Below are positions 34,015 to 42,715 of a stretch of 60,922 nucleotides of DNA, piece by piece. The notes under the pieces were generated by a model. The model did not search any database. It was not told the origin of the DNA and worked only from the letters and a program-made list of their open reading frames with translations. The stretch is taken from positions 1-60,922 of the forward strand of contig JAJRTS010000038.1 of assembly GCA_024278175.1 (NCBI GenBank). The letters are read 5' to 3'. The position numbers and the translations under genes were made by a program. Position 1 is the first letter of the stretch, and every line of letters starts with the position of its first letter. The stretch comes from Gemmatimonadales bacterium. Its GTDB lineage: Bacteria > Gemmatimonadota > Glassbacteria > GWA2-58-10.

Positions 34015-36054
34015 ATGCTTTGCCCCGAATGTAACGCCGAAAATCCCAACAGTAACTGGTACTGCGATAATTGCGGATCCAATCTCCGTGAAACCGAGCC
34101 TGCCCGGCCGCAACGTCAATCCGCGCCGGAAGGGCCGGCTGATGCCGGGACTGCCACATCAACCACGTTTGCCGGACGCTACCGGGGCCTGGAAAAAATC
34201 GGCGACGGGGCGATGGCCACTGTCTACCGGGCGATGGATACGGAGCTGGACGAGGTGGTGGCGCTCAAGGTGCTTAAAAGCGATTTTGCCGGCGACGAGG
34301 ACCATATCGCCCGTTTCAAGCGCGAGATCGCCCTGGCCCGCTCGATCACTCATCCCAACGTCTACCGGATCTACGATATCGGGGCCAGCGGCAAGGTGCA
34401 GTTTATCAGCATGGAGTATATCGACGGGACCGAGCTCAAGAAGCTGATCACCTCCGGCGCCAGACCCTCGATTGAGGAGGGCCTGGAAATCCTTCGGCAA
34501 ATCTGCCTGGCGCTGCGGCAGGCGCACCTCAAGGGCATCATCCATCGAGATCTGAAACCCCACAACATCATGGTGGAAAACGGCACCGGCCGTTGCGTGG
34601 TGATGGATTTCGGGATCGCTATCGGCGAGCATTCCAGTTCGATCACCCAGGCCGGCGCGTTTGTCGGCACGCCCGAGTACATCTCTCCCGAACAGGCCGG
34701 CAGCCGGGCACTGGACCACACAACGGATATCTATTCGCTGGGCGTTATCATGTACGAACTGTTCACCGGCAGGCTCCCGTTCGGCCCCGGCCGCCCGCTG
34801 GCGGTGGCCATGCAGCATATCAACGAAACTCCCGTGGCGCCGTCGCGGCACAATCCCGAGATCGGCCGCGCCCTGGAGCGAATCGTGCTCAAGGCGATGC
34901 ACAAGGACCCGCTGAGGCGCTACCGCGATGTGAGCGCCCTGCTGGAGGATATCGAATCCCTGCTCCGCGGCGATAAGGACGAGCAGGACGAGACCCGGGG
35001 CGTTCCCGCCACCCACGTAAACCCCTACCTGAACCGCAACATGATCCGTGACAAGAAGCTTTTCCACGGCCGGCGCAAGGAAGTGGCGACAATATTTTCG
35101 CGGATCGGCGCGGCGCGGCCGCAGTCGGTTTCGATTGTCGGCGAGCGGCGGATCGGCAAGAGCAGCCTGCTTTACTTTATCAAAGATCCCGGCAACCGCT
35201 TAAGTTATCTCGACGAATCCACCGGCTACATTTTCCTCTTCATGGACTTCCAGGAGAAACGGCGCGGGACTGCCGACGAGTTTTTCGAATCCCTGTTCGA
35301 CCTGCTCCGCCAGGAGGCCTGCGACAAGCTGGGTGAGTTGCCGGAACCCGGTTACGACGGATTCAAGCAAGTCTGTGAGCGGATCGACGCGGAGGGGATG
35401 AAGCTGATCATGTTGTTCGACGAGTTCGAGGCCATCACCAAGAATCGAAATTTCGAGCCGGAGTTTTTCGCATTCCTGCGCTCGCTGGCCAACAACTATA
35501 ACGTGGCCTATGTAACCAGCTCGGTAAAAAACCTTCAGGAGATGTGCCACAACCGCGAGATCAGCGACTCGCCGTTCTTCAACATTTTCTCCAACCTCAA
35601 CCTCGGCCCGTTCAACCTTCAGGAGGCCCGCAAATTCGTCGCCGAACCCAGCAGGGAATGCGGGATTCCGCTGGAGGAGAATTTAGAGACGATTGTGGAG
35701 CTGGGAGGACATTTCCAGTTCTACATGGCGATCGCCTGCTCGATCCTGTTCGATTTCGATTTCGCCCGGGCGGATTCCCGCAAGACAGTGCTGGAAAATG
35801 TGGAAGAACAGTTCCTGGAGGAAGCGGGTATGCACTTTCAGTTCATTATCGAGAGCCTGGGACCGGACGAACTCAGGGTCTGCCACAAGCTCATCGAGGG
35901 AGTGCCGCTCGATTCGATTGACCGTTTCGTGGTAAAAACCCTGCTCCGCCGCGGATACCTTATCCCCGGCGACAGCGACCGCGAGTACAGGCTGTTTTCC
36001 CGCACCCTGGAGCGGATGATCGAAGAACAGAGTCAGAAACGGGAAACGTCTTAA
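34015..36054 (+). CDS. Zinc-ribbon Ser/Thr kinase fused to a STAND-type ATPase
   Basis: This 679-residue protein has three parts. Residues 1-25 are a zinc ribbon (C3, C6, C17, C20). Residues about 55-318 are a complete Hanks-type kinase: glycine loop IGDGAMATVYRA (62-73), lysine 85, HRDLKPHN (177-184), DFG (198-200) and GTPEYISPEQ (218-227). Residues about 335-679 are an ATPase with FHGRRKE (350-356), Walker A GERRIGKS (376-383) and Walker B IMLFDE (465-470). A helical and winged-helix tail follows. There is no transmembrane helix, so it is cytosolic. The ATPase half resembles that of the protein at 30533-33241 in order and motifs. It probably integrates a signal through nucleotide-driven assembly and phosphorylation; substrates are unknown. 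Confidence 0.85.
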   Translation: MLCPECNAENPNSNWYCDNCGSNLRETEPARPQRQSAPEGPADAGTATSTTFAGRYRGLEKIGDGAMATVYRAMDTELDEVVALKVLKSDFAGDEDHIARFKREIALARSITHPNVYRIYDIGASGKVQFISMEYIDGTELKKLITSGARPSIEEGLEILRQICLALRQAHLKGIIHRDLKPHNIMVENGTGRCVVMDFGIAIGEHSSSITQAGAFVGTPEYISPEQAGSRALDHTTDIYSLGVIMYELFTGRLPFGPGRPLAVAMQHINETPVAPSRHNPEIGRALERIVLKAMHKDPLRRYRDVSALLEDIESLLRGDKDEQDETRGVPATHVNPYLNRNMIRDKKLFHGRRKEVATIFSRIGAARPQSVSIVGERRIGKSSLLYFIKDPGNRLSYLDESTGYIFLFMDFQEKRRGTADEFFESLFDLLRQEACDKLGELPEPGYDGFKQVCERIDAEGMKLIMLFDEFEAITKNRNFEPEFFAFLRSLANNYNVAYVTSSVKNLQEMCHNREISDSPFFNIFSNLNLGPFNLQEARKFVAEPSRECGIPLEENLETIVELGGHFQFYMAIACSILFDFDFARADSRKTVLENVEEQFLEEAGMHFQFIIESLGPDELRVCHKLIEGVPLDSIDRFVVKTLLRRGYLIPGDSDREYRLFSRTLERMIEEQSQKRETS

Positions 36055-36313
36055 CGTGCGCCTTTAAGCACTACCGCTAATTACTTATGAAGCATTGAGT
36101 TGAGGCTGATCCTTTTATCGCTCAAATGATGGCGCCCTGACACCCGGGGCCCGGCTTGATAAAACTGGCACGGCTGCGGGGGACCGTGGCCGCGCCGGGT
36201 GTACCGCCCGTTGAGATTTTTTGCTGTTTTACTCAATGATTGAGTATTATTATTAAAGTTTGTTAAAACCTAGTAAGTCTTGATCCACCGCCAACGAAGC
36301 GGGCAGGACCGCC
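36055..36313. other. 259-bp gap with nested inverted repeats upstream of cdaA
   Basis: CACCCGG (36141-36147) can pair with CCGGGTG (36195-36201), enclosing GGCACGG...CCGTGGCC, and an outer GGCG/CGCC pair is possible. A 17-nt palindrome TACTCAA-TGA-TTGAGTA lies at 36230-36246. The first could be the terminator of the kinase gene set (an ATTTTTT run follows at about 36215) or a structured leader of cdaA; the second looks like an operator. It does not match the ydaO c-di-AMP riboswitch pattern that I know. Confidence 0.4.
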
Positions 36314-37075
36314 ATGCCGGAGATACTGGAAAACCTTGGCAGCACACTGACTTCTGTTGTCGACATCCTGCTGGTCGCCACTTTTATTTATTATATCCTC
36401 TATCCGCTCAAAGGCACCCGTAGCGCCAGGATCGCTATCGGGATAGTTTTCCTGATCCTGCTCTATTATATCTCCGACCGCTTCCAGCTCCAGACCATGG
36501 CCTGGCTGCTACAGAACTTCATGGGTTATATCGTGCTGGTGGTGATAGTGATCTTCCAGGCCGATATCCGCAAGGCGCTGGCCACGTTCGGCCGCAACCC
36601 GTTTTTCGACTTTTTCCATATCGGCAAGCAGGATATCGACTACCTGGTGGAGCTGCAACGGGCAGTCAACCTGATGGCCCAGCGTAATATCGGCGCGCTG
36701 ATCGTGATCGAGCGCGAACTGGAGCTGAAAAACCTGGTGGACAGCGGCTCGCGGCTCGACTCCGAGGTGCGCAGCGAGCTGCTGCTTTCGCTGTTTAACA
36801 CCCACGGCCCTCTGCACGACGGAGCGGTGATTATCTCCGCCGGACGGATAGCCAACGCGGGGGCGATCCTACCGCTCACGAGCCGCACGGACATCAGCAA
36901 GGAGTACGGCACCCGTCACCGGGCGGCCCTGGGTCTGAGCGAGGAAAGCGATGCCGTGGTGATCGTGGTCAGCGAGGAGCGGGGTACTGTGTCGCTGGCG
37001 CTGGAGGGACAGATGAGCCAGTTGGACACGGCCCTTGAACTGGAACGACGACTTGCACCGTTGTTGAAGTACTGA
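36314..37075 (+). CDS. cdaA: Diadenylate cyclase, CdaA type
   Basis: This 253-residue membrane enzyme makes cyclic di-AMP from two ATP. Three N-terminal transmembrane helices (about 12-30, 38-53, 66-82) precede the DAC domain (about 100-250). Catalytic motifs are LHDGAVII (DGA 169-171) and GTRHRAALG (RHR 201-203). Length and layout match CdaA. The gene is followed by a CdaR-type YbbR protein, the usual regulator partner, with a 15-bp gap. Confidence 0.95.
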   Translation: MPEILENLGSTLTSVVDILLVATFIYYILYPLKGTRSARIAIGIVFLILLYYISDRFQLQTMAWLLQNFMGYIVLVVIVIFQADIRKALATFGRNPFFDFFHIGKQDIDYLVELQRAVNLMAQRNIGALIVIERELELKNLVDSGSRLDSEVRSELLLSLFNTHGPLHDGAVIISAGRIANAGAILPLTSRTDISKEYGTRHRAALGLSEESDAVVIVVSEERGTVSLALEGQMSQLDTALELERRLAPLLKY

Positions 37076-37090
37076 GCCTTTGGGGCAGAG

Positions 37091-38047
37091 ATGAACCTGA
37101 CCAGAAACCTGTCGCTGAAACTGATAAGCCTGTTGATCGCGGTGTTCCTCTGGTTCACCGTAACCAGCAAGGAATACCGTTACGGCGATTTCAACATTCC
37201 TCTGGAACTGCACGGGCTGCCGGACAACCTGGTTGTCACCGGCACCATGTTCGACAAGCAGGAAGTGAACAACGTTACAGTCCGGGTCCGCGCCAGCGAG
37301 ACGCTGATTCGCTCCCTGGGCGAGCGCTCGATGTTCCTGAGGGTCGATCTTACCGGTATGGGCGTGGGCAGCCACCCGGTGCAGCTTGGCGACAAGATGG
37401 TGATGGGCCGTCCGCCGGGGGCGGAAATCACCGAGATATTTCCCCGCGTGATCAAAATAGCAATCGAGCAACTGTTGACCCGCCCCAATGTGGTGGTCAG
37501 CGCTGAAATCCTGGGCAAGCCGGCGGAAAACTACGATATCACCTCCATCCGCAGCGATCCGCCGATTGTAAGAGTAAGCGGGCCCAAAAGCGTGGTGGAG
37601 CATATCGACAAGATCAGAACCCAGCAGGTTAATATCGACGGGATGCGGGCCACCATACTCGACCGTCTGGTCCATCTGGTGCCTCCCCACCCCGTGGCAG
37701 ATGTTTTTCCGGAAACCGTGAACCTGCGGATCAGGATCGAGGAAAAAAGCATCTCGCGCAAGTTCGAGCGCATGGAAATGCAGATCAGGGGAGCACAGTT
37801 CCAGACCAGGATCAACCCCGTGCAACTGGACGTGTGGGTCCAGGGACCGATTTCACAGATCAGGAGGCTGGAGCGCAATAACCTGACCGCTTTCGTCCAG
37901 CTTGACGGCAACGAGCCAAAGGGGCAGAATATCCGGTTGGAGCCGATGGTGCAAGTTACCCCCCCGGACAGCTTTCCGGCCGTAAGGCTCGAACGTTTTT
38001 CGCAGAGCTACGTGGATGTGATGGTCACCTCGAAGAGACTCGAATGA
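37091..38047 (+). CDS. cdaR: YbbR-domain protein, CdaR-like regulator of CdaA
   Basis: The 318-residue protein has one N-terminal transmembrane helix (about 9-25, LKLISLLIAVFLWFTV). YbbR repeats follow (for example FNIPLELHGLPDNLVVTG, VRVSGPKSVVEHIDKI, VRLERFSQSYVDVMV). Members of this family sit outside the membrane and modulate CdaA. Usual members have three or four repeats; this length fits about three. The end overlaps the next gene by four bases (ATGA), showing translational coupling. Confidence 0.88.
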   Translation: MNLTRNLSLKLISLLIAVFLWFTVTSKEYRYGDFNIPLELHGLPDNLVVTGTMFDKQEVNNVTVRVRASETLIRSLGERSMFLRVDLTGMGVGSHPVQLGDKMVMGRPPGAEITEIFPRVIKIAIEQLLTRPNVVVSAEILGKPAENYDITSIRSDPPIVRVSGPKSVVEHIDKIRTQQVNIDGMRATILDRLVHLVPPHPVADVFPETVNLRIRIEEKSISRKFERMEMQIRGAQFQTRINPVQLDVWVQGPISQIRRLERNNLTAFVQLDGNEPKGQNIRLEPMVQVTPPDSFPAVRLERFSQSYVDVMVTSKRLE

Positions 38048-38724
38048 GGTTTTCTTACCGTTCCGATTCAGCCAAAACACTTCGCTCCCACGGCGTACGC
38101 CTACGCCCGTCGGCTATTCTGTTCTGCTCCCTGGCGCTGGGCTACTCGGCCCTGCTGTTCCTTATCGCCAACTACCTGCCCATCCTGACCAATCGCGCGG
38201 CGGAGATACTCACCTGGGTGGTCTACTCGCGGATCATCAGGGGAATTGTCACTTTCATGGCGGCCGTGCTGGTGTATATCGTTTTTATCCGCTGGCCAAA
38301 CGTTGCGCACAAAAAGCTGTTTCTGCTCCAGTTGCTGCCGTTTATCGGCAGCACCGCCTGGTTTCTCGGCCAGTTGGGCGATAGCGTCAACGAATATATC
38401 CACTATCCGCAGTATGCCACCTGCATGCTGCTCTGGTTTGCGGCGTTAAGCCGCCTGGCGGAAAAAAATCCACCGGGAGCGAGTGTCTTTTCCCGCCTGC
38501 TCGTCCGGCCCGGGCCACTGGTCATGGCGCTTACGATCAGCGCGCTGCTGGGACTGGCAGAGGAGGGGTTCCAATATCTGGCCCCGCGCCGGGCGTTCGA
38601 TTTTCAGGATATAGCGCTGAACCTGATGGGAGTCTGGCTGGGTGGGATGATTGTCTGGGTTGTCCGGGAAAACGCTTCCGGCCAAAATGGCCGCGAGTCG
38701 CCAGCCGGGCTGAGAGGAAACTAA
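38044..38724 (+). CDS. VanZ-like membrane protein
   Basis: The 226-residue protein has about five transmembrane helices and the VanZ-type signature near the end: LLGLAEEGFQYLAPRRAFDFQDIALNLMGVWLGG (about residues 173-206). VanZ proteins are linked to glycopeptide tolerance in some bacteria, but most members are of unknown function. It is coupled to cdaR by a 4-bp overlap, so a role near the envelope or cell-wall stress response is plausible but unproven. Confidence 0.8.
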   Translation: MRFSYRSDSAKTLRSHGVRLRPSAILFCSLALGYSALLFLIANYLPILTNRAAEILTWVVYSRIIRGIVTFMAAVLVYIVFIRWPNVAHKKLFLLQLLPFIGSTAWFLGQLGDSVNEYIHYPQYATCMLLWFAALSRLAEKNPPGASVFSRLLVRPGPLVMALTISALLGLAEEGFQYLAPRRAFDFQDIALNLMGVWLGGMIVWVVRENASGQNGRESPAGLRGN

Positions 38725-38800
38725 GTTAAATGTCCCCCTGCGCGGATACAGTCGCACGGGAACGGCAATCGCTTTATTATCTATAAAACCGGGAGCACAA

Positions 38801-40840
38801 ATGAAAATTCTGACCGTATTGCTGGCGCTTTTTCTGCTGAGTTTTAACCTGGGTGCCGCGGAGGAACAAACTATCGACGCCGAATTGAAATTCATCAACC
38901 TCCCCACTTTCCGCACCGGCGAGAGCGGCCCGCTGTGGGGCCGCGTGGTGCTCACTTTCAATTCGGAAAAACTGGAGCCGCTCAAGGCCAGGGTCTCGCT
39001 CAAAGTCGATAAAGAAGGCGACTGGCAGGTGGGCCAGTGGCAAGACGCCTGGCCGGGCAAAGCCGCTTCCCTGCCGCTCGCTATCAAACTCGATACTCCC
39101 GGCGAGGGGAACAGCGTTCTCACATCCCTGCTGCGCGTGGAACTGGGCGAGCGGGTTGTCATCACCCAGGCTACCGATCTGTTTATTCGTGAGCACGGGA
39201 TGTTTTTCCGCAGCTACCGCAGCGAGTTGGACGACGCTGTTTATCCCTACGCGCTCTACCTTCCCCAGGGCTACGACGCACCGGGACGGGCCTGGCCGCT
39301 GGTGGTCAGTCTGCACGGCGCATATTCCAACTACGCCAATAACCTCAAGCGCCTGTTCGGGATCGGCAACCAGCCCGGCGAACCTGATGAGCTGGCCTAC
39401 CGCTCCTTCCCCACCATGCCCGTGCTGCCGCCGGTGGCCGGGATAGTCGTCTGCCCCTCCGGACGCGGCACGATGGGCTACCACGGGCCGGGGGCGCGCG
39501 ATGTGCTCGACGTGCTCGAAGCGGTTCGCCGGGAGTACGCTGTGGACCCGGAGCGCATTTCGATCACCGGACTGTCGATGGGCGGTGAAGGGACCTGGGA
39601 AATCGCCCTTCGTCATCCGGGACTGTTCAGCGCGGCCGCACCTGTCTGCGCACCGGCCGACAAAAGCACCTCAGGCTTCTATGCCAACGTGCTCAGTCCC
39701 CAGACGGACAAGTTTCCGTTCGTGAACAGGAGCTTCGCCCGCAACCAGATCGTCAACTTGGCGCGCAACGCCAACGGCTTTCCGGTACACATCTACCACG
39801 GCACCGATGATCCGGTGGTACCGATCCAGCACTCCTACACGATGGTGAAAGCCCTGGCCGAACACGGAATCGAGACCCCGCTGTCAACTTTCGACAATGT
39901 GGGCCACGACGCCTGGGACCCGACCTACGTTAACGGCGAGACCCTGCGCAGCCTGATGGGCGCCCGGCGCGATTATCCGGCCAAAAAGATCGAGTTCACC
40001 ACCTGCCGTTACCAGGATGCCCGTTGTCAGTGGCTGGAAATTTCCCGCTTCAACATCTACGGCGACTACGCGCTGATCGAGGCGGCCTGGGACCCCGGGA
40101 AGAAACAAATCCTGCTGGAGCGCACGGACAACGTGGCCACGCTGAAGCTGTTCCCCGGGGTGCTTAAAATGCAGGCCGGCGAGAAGCTGACGGTTAAAAT
40201 CTCCGGCGGCAACAGCGTGCGCTTCACCGTGCGGACAACCGGCCCGATAGTGCTTTCGATTGTCAACGGCAAAATTCACCGGGGCGGCGCGGGCGGGAAG
40301 GGTATCAAGCGCAAGGGAGTGGAGGGACCGCTCTGGGAGGCCCTCTCGGACCGCGTTCTGCTGGTTTTCGGTACCGGACCCGGCGGCGAGGAAAGCCTTC
40401 GCCAGGCCTTGCGCTTTGTGGACTGGGGCGATCTGCCCGACACGCACTTCATCCTCCGGCCGGACTCGGCGGTGAGCGAGGCCGACATCCGCGCCAGCCA
40501 CCTGGTGCTCTTCGGCGATGAGCGCTCCAACACCCTGATCGCGCGAATCAACGACAGAACCCCGGTGCAATTCCAGGGCGATAAGGTGGTAGCGGGCAAG
40601 AGCAGCTATCCGCGCAATGAGGTCTCGTTTAAATGCGTGTTCCCCAACCCGCTGGCCCCTGGGCGGCTGGTGCTGCTCAATTACGCCGAAGAATGGGACT
40701 ACAGCAAGCTCTGGACATTCCGGAGCGTGTTCAAGATGCTGCCCGACTACATGATCTACCGCAGGGGCGGCCAGCAGCCGTTCTCCACCGAAATGTTGAG
40801 CGCCGGCTTTTTCAGCGAACACTGGAGCTGGCAGGACTGA
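38801..40840 (+). CDS. Secreted alpha/beta-hydrolase (esterase/peptidase-like)
   Basis: The 679-residue protein has a signal peptide (about 1-20). An N-terminal beta domain follows, then an alpha/beta-hydrolase fold (about 145-370): WPLVVSLHGAYSNYANN (oxyanion HG), nucleophile elbow GLSMGGEG (serine 259), acid in YHGTDDPVVP and histidine in NVGHDAWD. The C-terminal 280 residues form a beta-rich region typical of prolyl-oligopeptidase-like or carbohydrate-esterase-like secreted proteins. Substrate is unknown; polysaccharide ester or peptide are both possible. It begins 76 bp after the VanZ-like gene and ends 4 bp before the permease gene. Confidence 0.8.
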   Translation: MKILTVLLALFLLSFNLGAAEEQTIDAELKFINLPTFRTGESGPLWGRVVLTFNSEKLEPLKARVSLKVDKEGDWQVGQWQDAWPGKAASLPLAIKLDTPGEGNSVLTSLLRVELGERVVITQATDLFIREHGMFFRSYRSELDDAVYPYALYLPQGYDAPGRAWPLVVSLHGAYSNYANNLKRLFGIGNQPGEPDELAYRSFPTMPVLPPVAGIVVCPSGRGTMGYHGPGARDVLDVLEAVRREYAVDPERISITGLSMGGEGTWEIALRHPGLFSAAAPVCAPADKSTSGFYANVLSPQTDKFPFVNRSFARNQIVNLARNANGFPVHIYHGTDDPVVPIQHSYTMVKALAEHGIETPLSTFDNVGHDAWDPTYVNGETLRSLMGARRDYPAKKIEFTTCRYQDARCQWLEISRFNIYGDYALIEAAWDPGKKQILLERTDNVATLKLFPGVLKMQAGEKLTVKISGGNSVRFTVRTTGPIVLSIVNGKIHRGGAGGKGIKRKGVEGPLWEALSDRVLLVFGTGPGGEESLRQALRFVDWGDLPDTHFILRPDSAVSEADIRASHLVLFGDERSNTLIARINDRTPVQFQGDKVVAGKSSYPRNEVSFKCVFPNPLAPGRLVLLNYAEEWDYSKLWTFRSVFKMLPDYMIYRRGGQQPFSTEMLSAGFFSEHWSWQD

Positions 40841-40844
40841 AGCC

Positions 40845-42533
40845 ATGAGCGGCTTGGGAGTACTGTTTTATCCCAAATACCGCACGGCGATGGCAACCTG
40901 GCGCAAAACCTCGCCGGGCAAGGCGCTGCCGCTGGCGGTGGTCACCCTGTTGTTCTGGGGGCTGACTTACAGCCTGTTCCACCGGATGCTGGTCTATTTC
41001 CGTTCCACGGAGGATATCGGCACGCTGCTGACTGTCAAGCTGGTGTCGATGACGCTGATCAGTTTCCTGCTGATCCTGGTTGTCAGCAACCTGATTTGCG
41101 CGTTCAACACATTCTTTTTCAGCGAGGACCTTTACCTGCTCGTTTCCAGCCCGGTCTCGCTGCACCGGATATTCCTGGCGCGCTTTATCGAGACGATGGT
41201 GCATGCGAGCTGGATGGTGCTGCTGATGGCCGTGCCGATATTCGCGGCCCTGGGCCGGGTATTCGATGCCGGCTGGGAGTTCTATGCGGGCTCCATCCTG
41301 ACAGTAATACCATTGGCGATGATCCCCACGGCCGCCGGGGTGATTATCGCCATGCTGCTGGTCAACGTGTTTGTCGCGCGCCGCACGCGGGACATACTTT
41401 CTTTTCTTTCGATCGCCGTACTGGGCGGGATGCTGATCGCACTGCGCCTGCTCAACCCGGAAAAAGCGCTGATCCGTCACGAGATGGACAGCGTGGTCTC
41501 TTTTTTTAGCCTGCTCAGAAGCCCGGACAGTCCGCTTTCTCCGCATTTCTGGGCCGGCCGGGTGCTGCTTGACCTGTTGGGCCTGGGCAAGAGCGACGGC
41601 CTGTTTTTCGCTCTCCTGCTGGCCTCCGCCGCCCTTGGGCTTATGAGCATCGGCTACTACGTTACCCTGCTCTGCTACCGTCGCGGTTTCAGCCGCGCCC
41701 AGGAGGCAGTCACCGGCAGGATCATCGGCCGCGGCTGGATCGACCGGCTGCTCTCGATCTACCTTCGCCCCCTGCACGCTCAGGCGCGAGAGCTGGTGAT
41801 CAAGGACCTCAAAGCGTTCGCCCGCGACAAGAGCCAGTGGAGCCAGTTGTTCCTGCTCGGCGGAATGATAGCGGTTTACCTCTATAACTTTTCCGTTTTG
41901 CCGTTGGAACACAGCCCCGTTCCCCGCTACTTCCTGCAGGTGGTGCTCAGTTTCCTCAATCTGGGGCTGGCCGGTTTCGTGATCGCCAGTATCGCCACCC
42001 GTTTCGTATTTCCGGGAGTCAGCCTTGAGGGAAACAGTTTCTGGCTGCTCAAAAGCGCTCCCGTTTCGCTGACGCGGTTTCTCTGGGCCAAAATGTTCGT
42101 ATTGACTGTCCCACTTGTGGCGCTGGGCCAGTTCCTGGTATTTGTCAGCAGCCGGATCCTCGGTTCGGACAACGGGATCACCGCCGTGGCCTGTGTCGTA
42201 GTGCTTACCCTCACTCTGGCGATTGTTGCTCTGGGGACCGGCATGGGCGCGATTTATCCCCGTTTCGAGGTGGAAAACCCCGCCCAGATCAGTACCGGAA
42301 TCGGCGGTGTGCTGTATATGATCGCATCGCTGGCGATAATCGGCACGACTATCGGCCTGCTGGTGCGACCGGTCCATCACCTGCTGATGGCCTCAATCCA
42401 TCAGACCGCCCTGACCGCCGGCCAGTGGGGCGAAGTGATCGGTTTCTGCACGCTGATCGCCGGTTTTCACGCCCTGGTGCTCAAACTGAGCATGGATTGT
42501 GGTGTGCGGGCCCTGAGCAGACTGGAAATTTGA
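40845..42533 (+). CDS. ABC-2-type exporter permease
   Basis: This 562-residue integral membrane protein has about twelve hydrophobic segments in two sets of six. It fits the putative ABC exporter permease family (long, internally duplicated), with FFSEDLYLLVSSPVSLHRIFLARF and, in the second half, GNSFWLLKSAPVSLTRFLWAKM. The two similar SSPVSL/SAPVSL cores show the duplication. No ATPase partner gene lies beside it; the 4-bp gap to the esterase gene suggests they are co-expressed. The substrate is unknown. Confidence 0.72.
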   Translation: MSGLGVLFYPKYRTAMATWRKTSPGKALPLAVVTLLFWGLTYSLFHRMLVYFRSTEDIGTLLTVKLVSMTLISFLLILVVSNLICAFNTFFFSEDLYLLVSSPVSLHRIFLARFIETMVHASWMVLLMAVPIFAALGRVFDAGWEFYAGSILTVIPLAMIPTAAGVIIAMLLVNVFVARRTRDILSFLSIAVLGGMLIALRLLNPEKALIRHEMDSVVSFFSLLRSPDSPLSPHFWAGRVLLDLLGLGKSDGLFFALLLASAALGLMSIGYYVTLLCYRRGFSRAQEAVTGRIIGRGWIDRLLSIYLRPLHAQARELVIKDLKAFARDKSQWSQLFLLGGMIAVYLYNFSVLPLEHSPVPRYFLQVVLSFLNLGLAGFVIASIATRFVFPGVSLEGNSFWLLKSAPVSLTRFLWAKMFVLTVPLVALGQFLVFVSSRILGSDNGITAVACVVVLTLTLAIVALGTGMGAIYPRFEVENPAQISTGIGGVLYMIASLAIIGTTIGLLVRPVHHLLMASIHQTALTAGQWGEVIGFCTLIAGFHALVLKLSMDCGVRALSRLEI

Positions 42534-42574
42534 ACTTCCCCCGGTCGCCTGCTTCATGGGATTACGGGCAACAC

Positions 42575-42655
42575 CCGGGGCGGGCGGCGCCTGTGCGGCC
42601 GCACAGGCGCGCCTGCGGCGCGTGCGGACTTCCGTCCGCGCGCCGCCCGCCCCGG
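42575..42655. repeat. 81-nt perfect cloverleaf inverted-repeat element
   Basis: A 16-bp outer stem (42575-42590 with 42640-42655, CCGGGGCGGGCGGCGC and its exact complement) encloses three hairpins with almost no spacer. They are 42591-42606 (CTGTGCGG/CCGCACAG), 42608-42622 (CGCGCC/TGC/GGCGCG) and 42624-42639 (GCGGAC/TTCC/GTCCGC). Every stem is perfect. It lies between the permease gene and the UroD-like gene, with no coding capacity. It could be an extruding cruciform, a strong bidirectional terminator or a mobile repeat. No flanking target duplication was found. Confidence 0.85.
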
Positions 42656-42715
42656 CGGACTGTCCTCCATAACGAAGACTAAAACTAGATTTACCGGCCC
42701 AAAAAGGAGACACGA

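Noticed and set aside
30533-36054. Reading the STAND ATPase/kinase genes as an anti-phage defence system
   Set aside because: No nuclease, pore or other effector domain is present, the first protein appears exported with a periplasmic sensor, and the neighbours are envelope genes. Signalling fits better.
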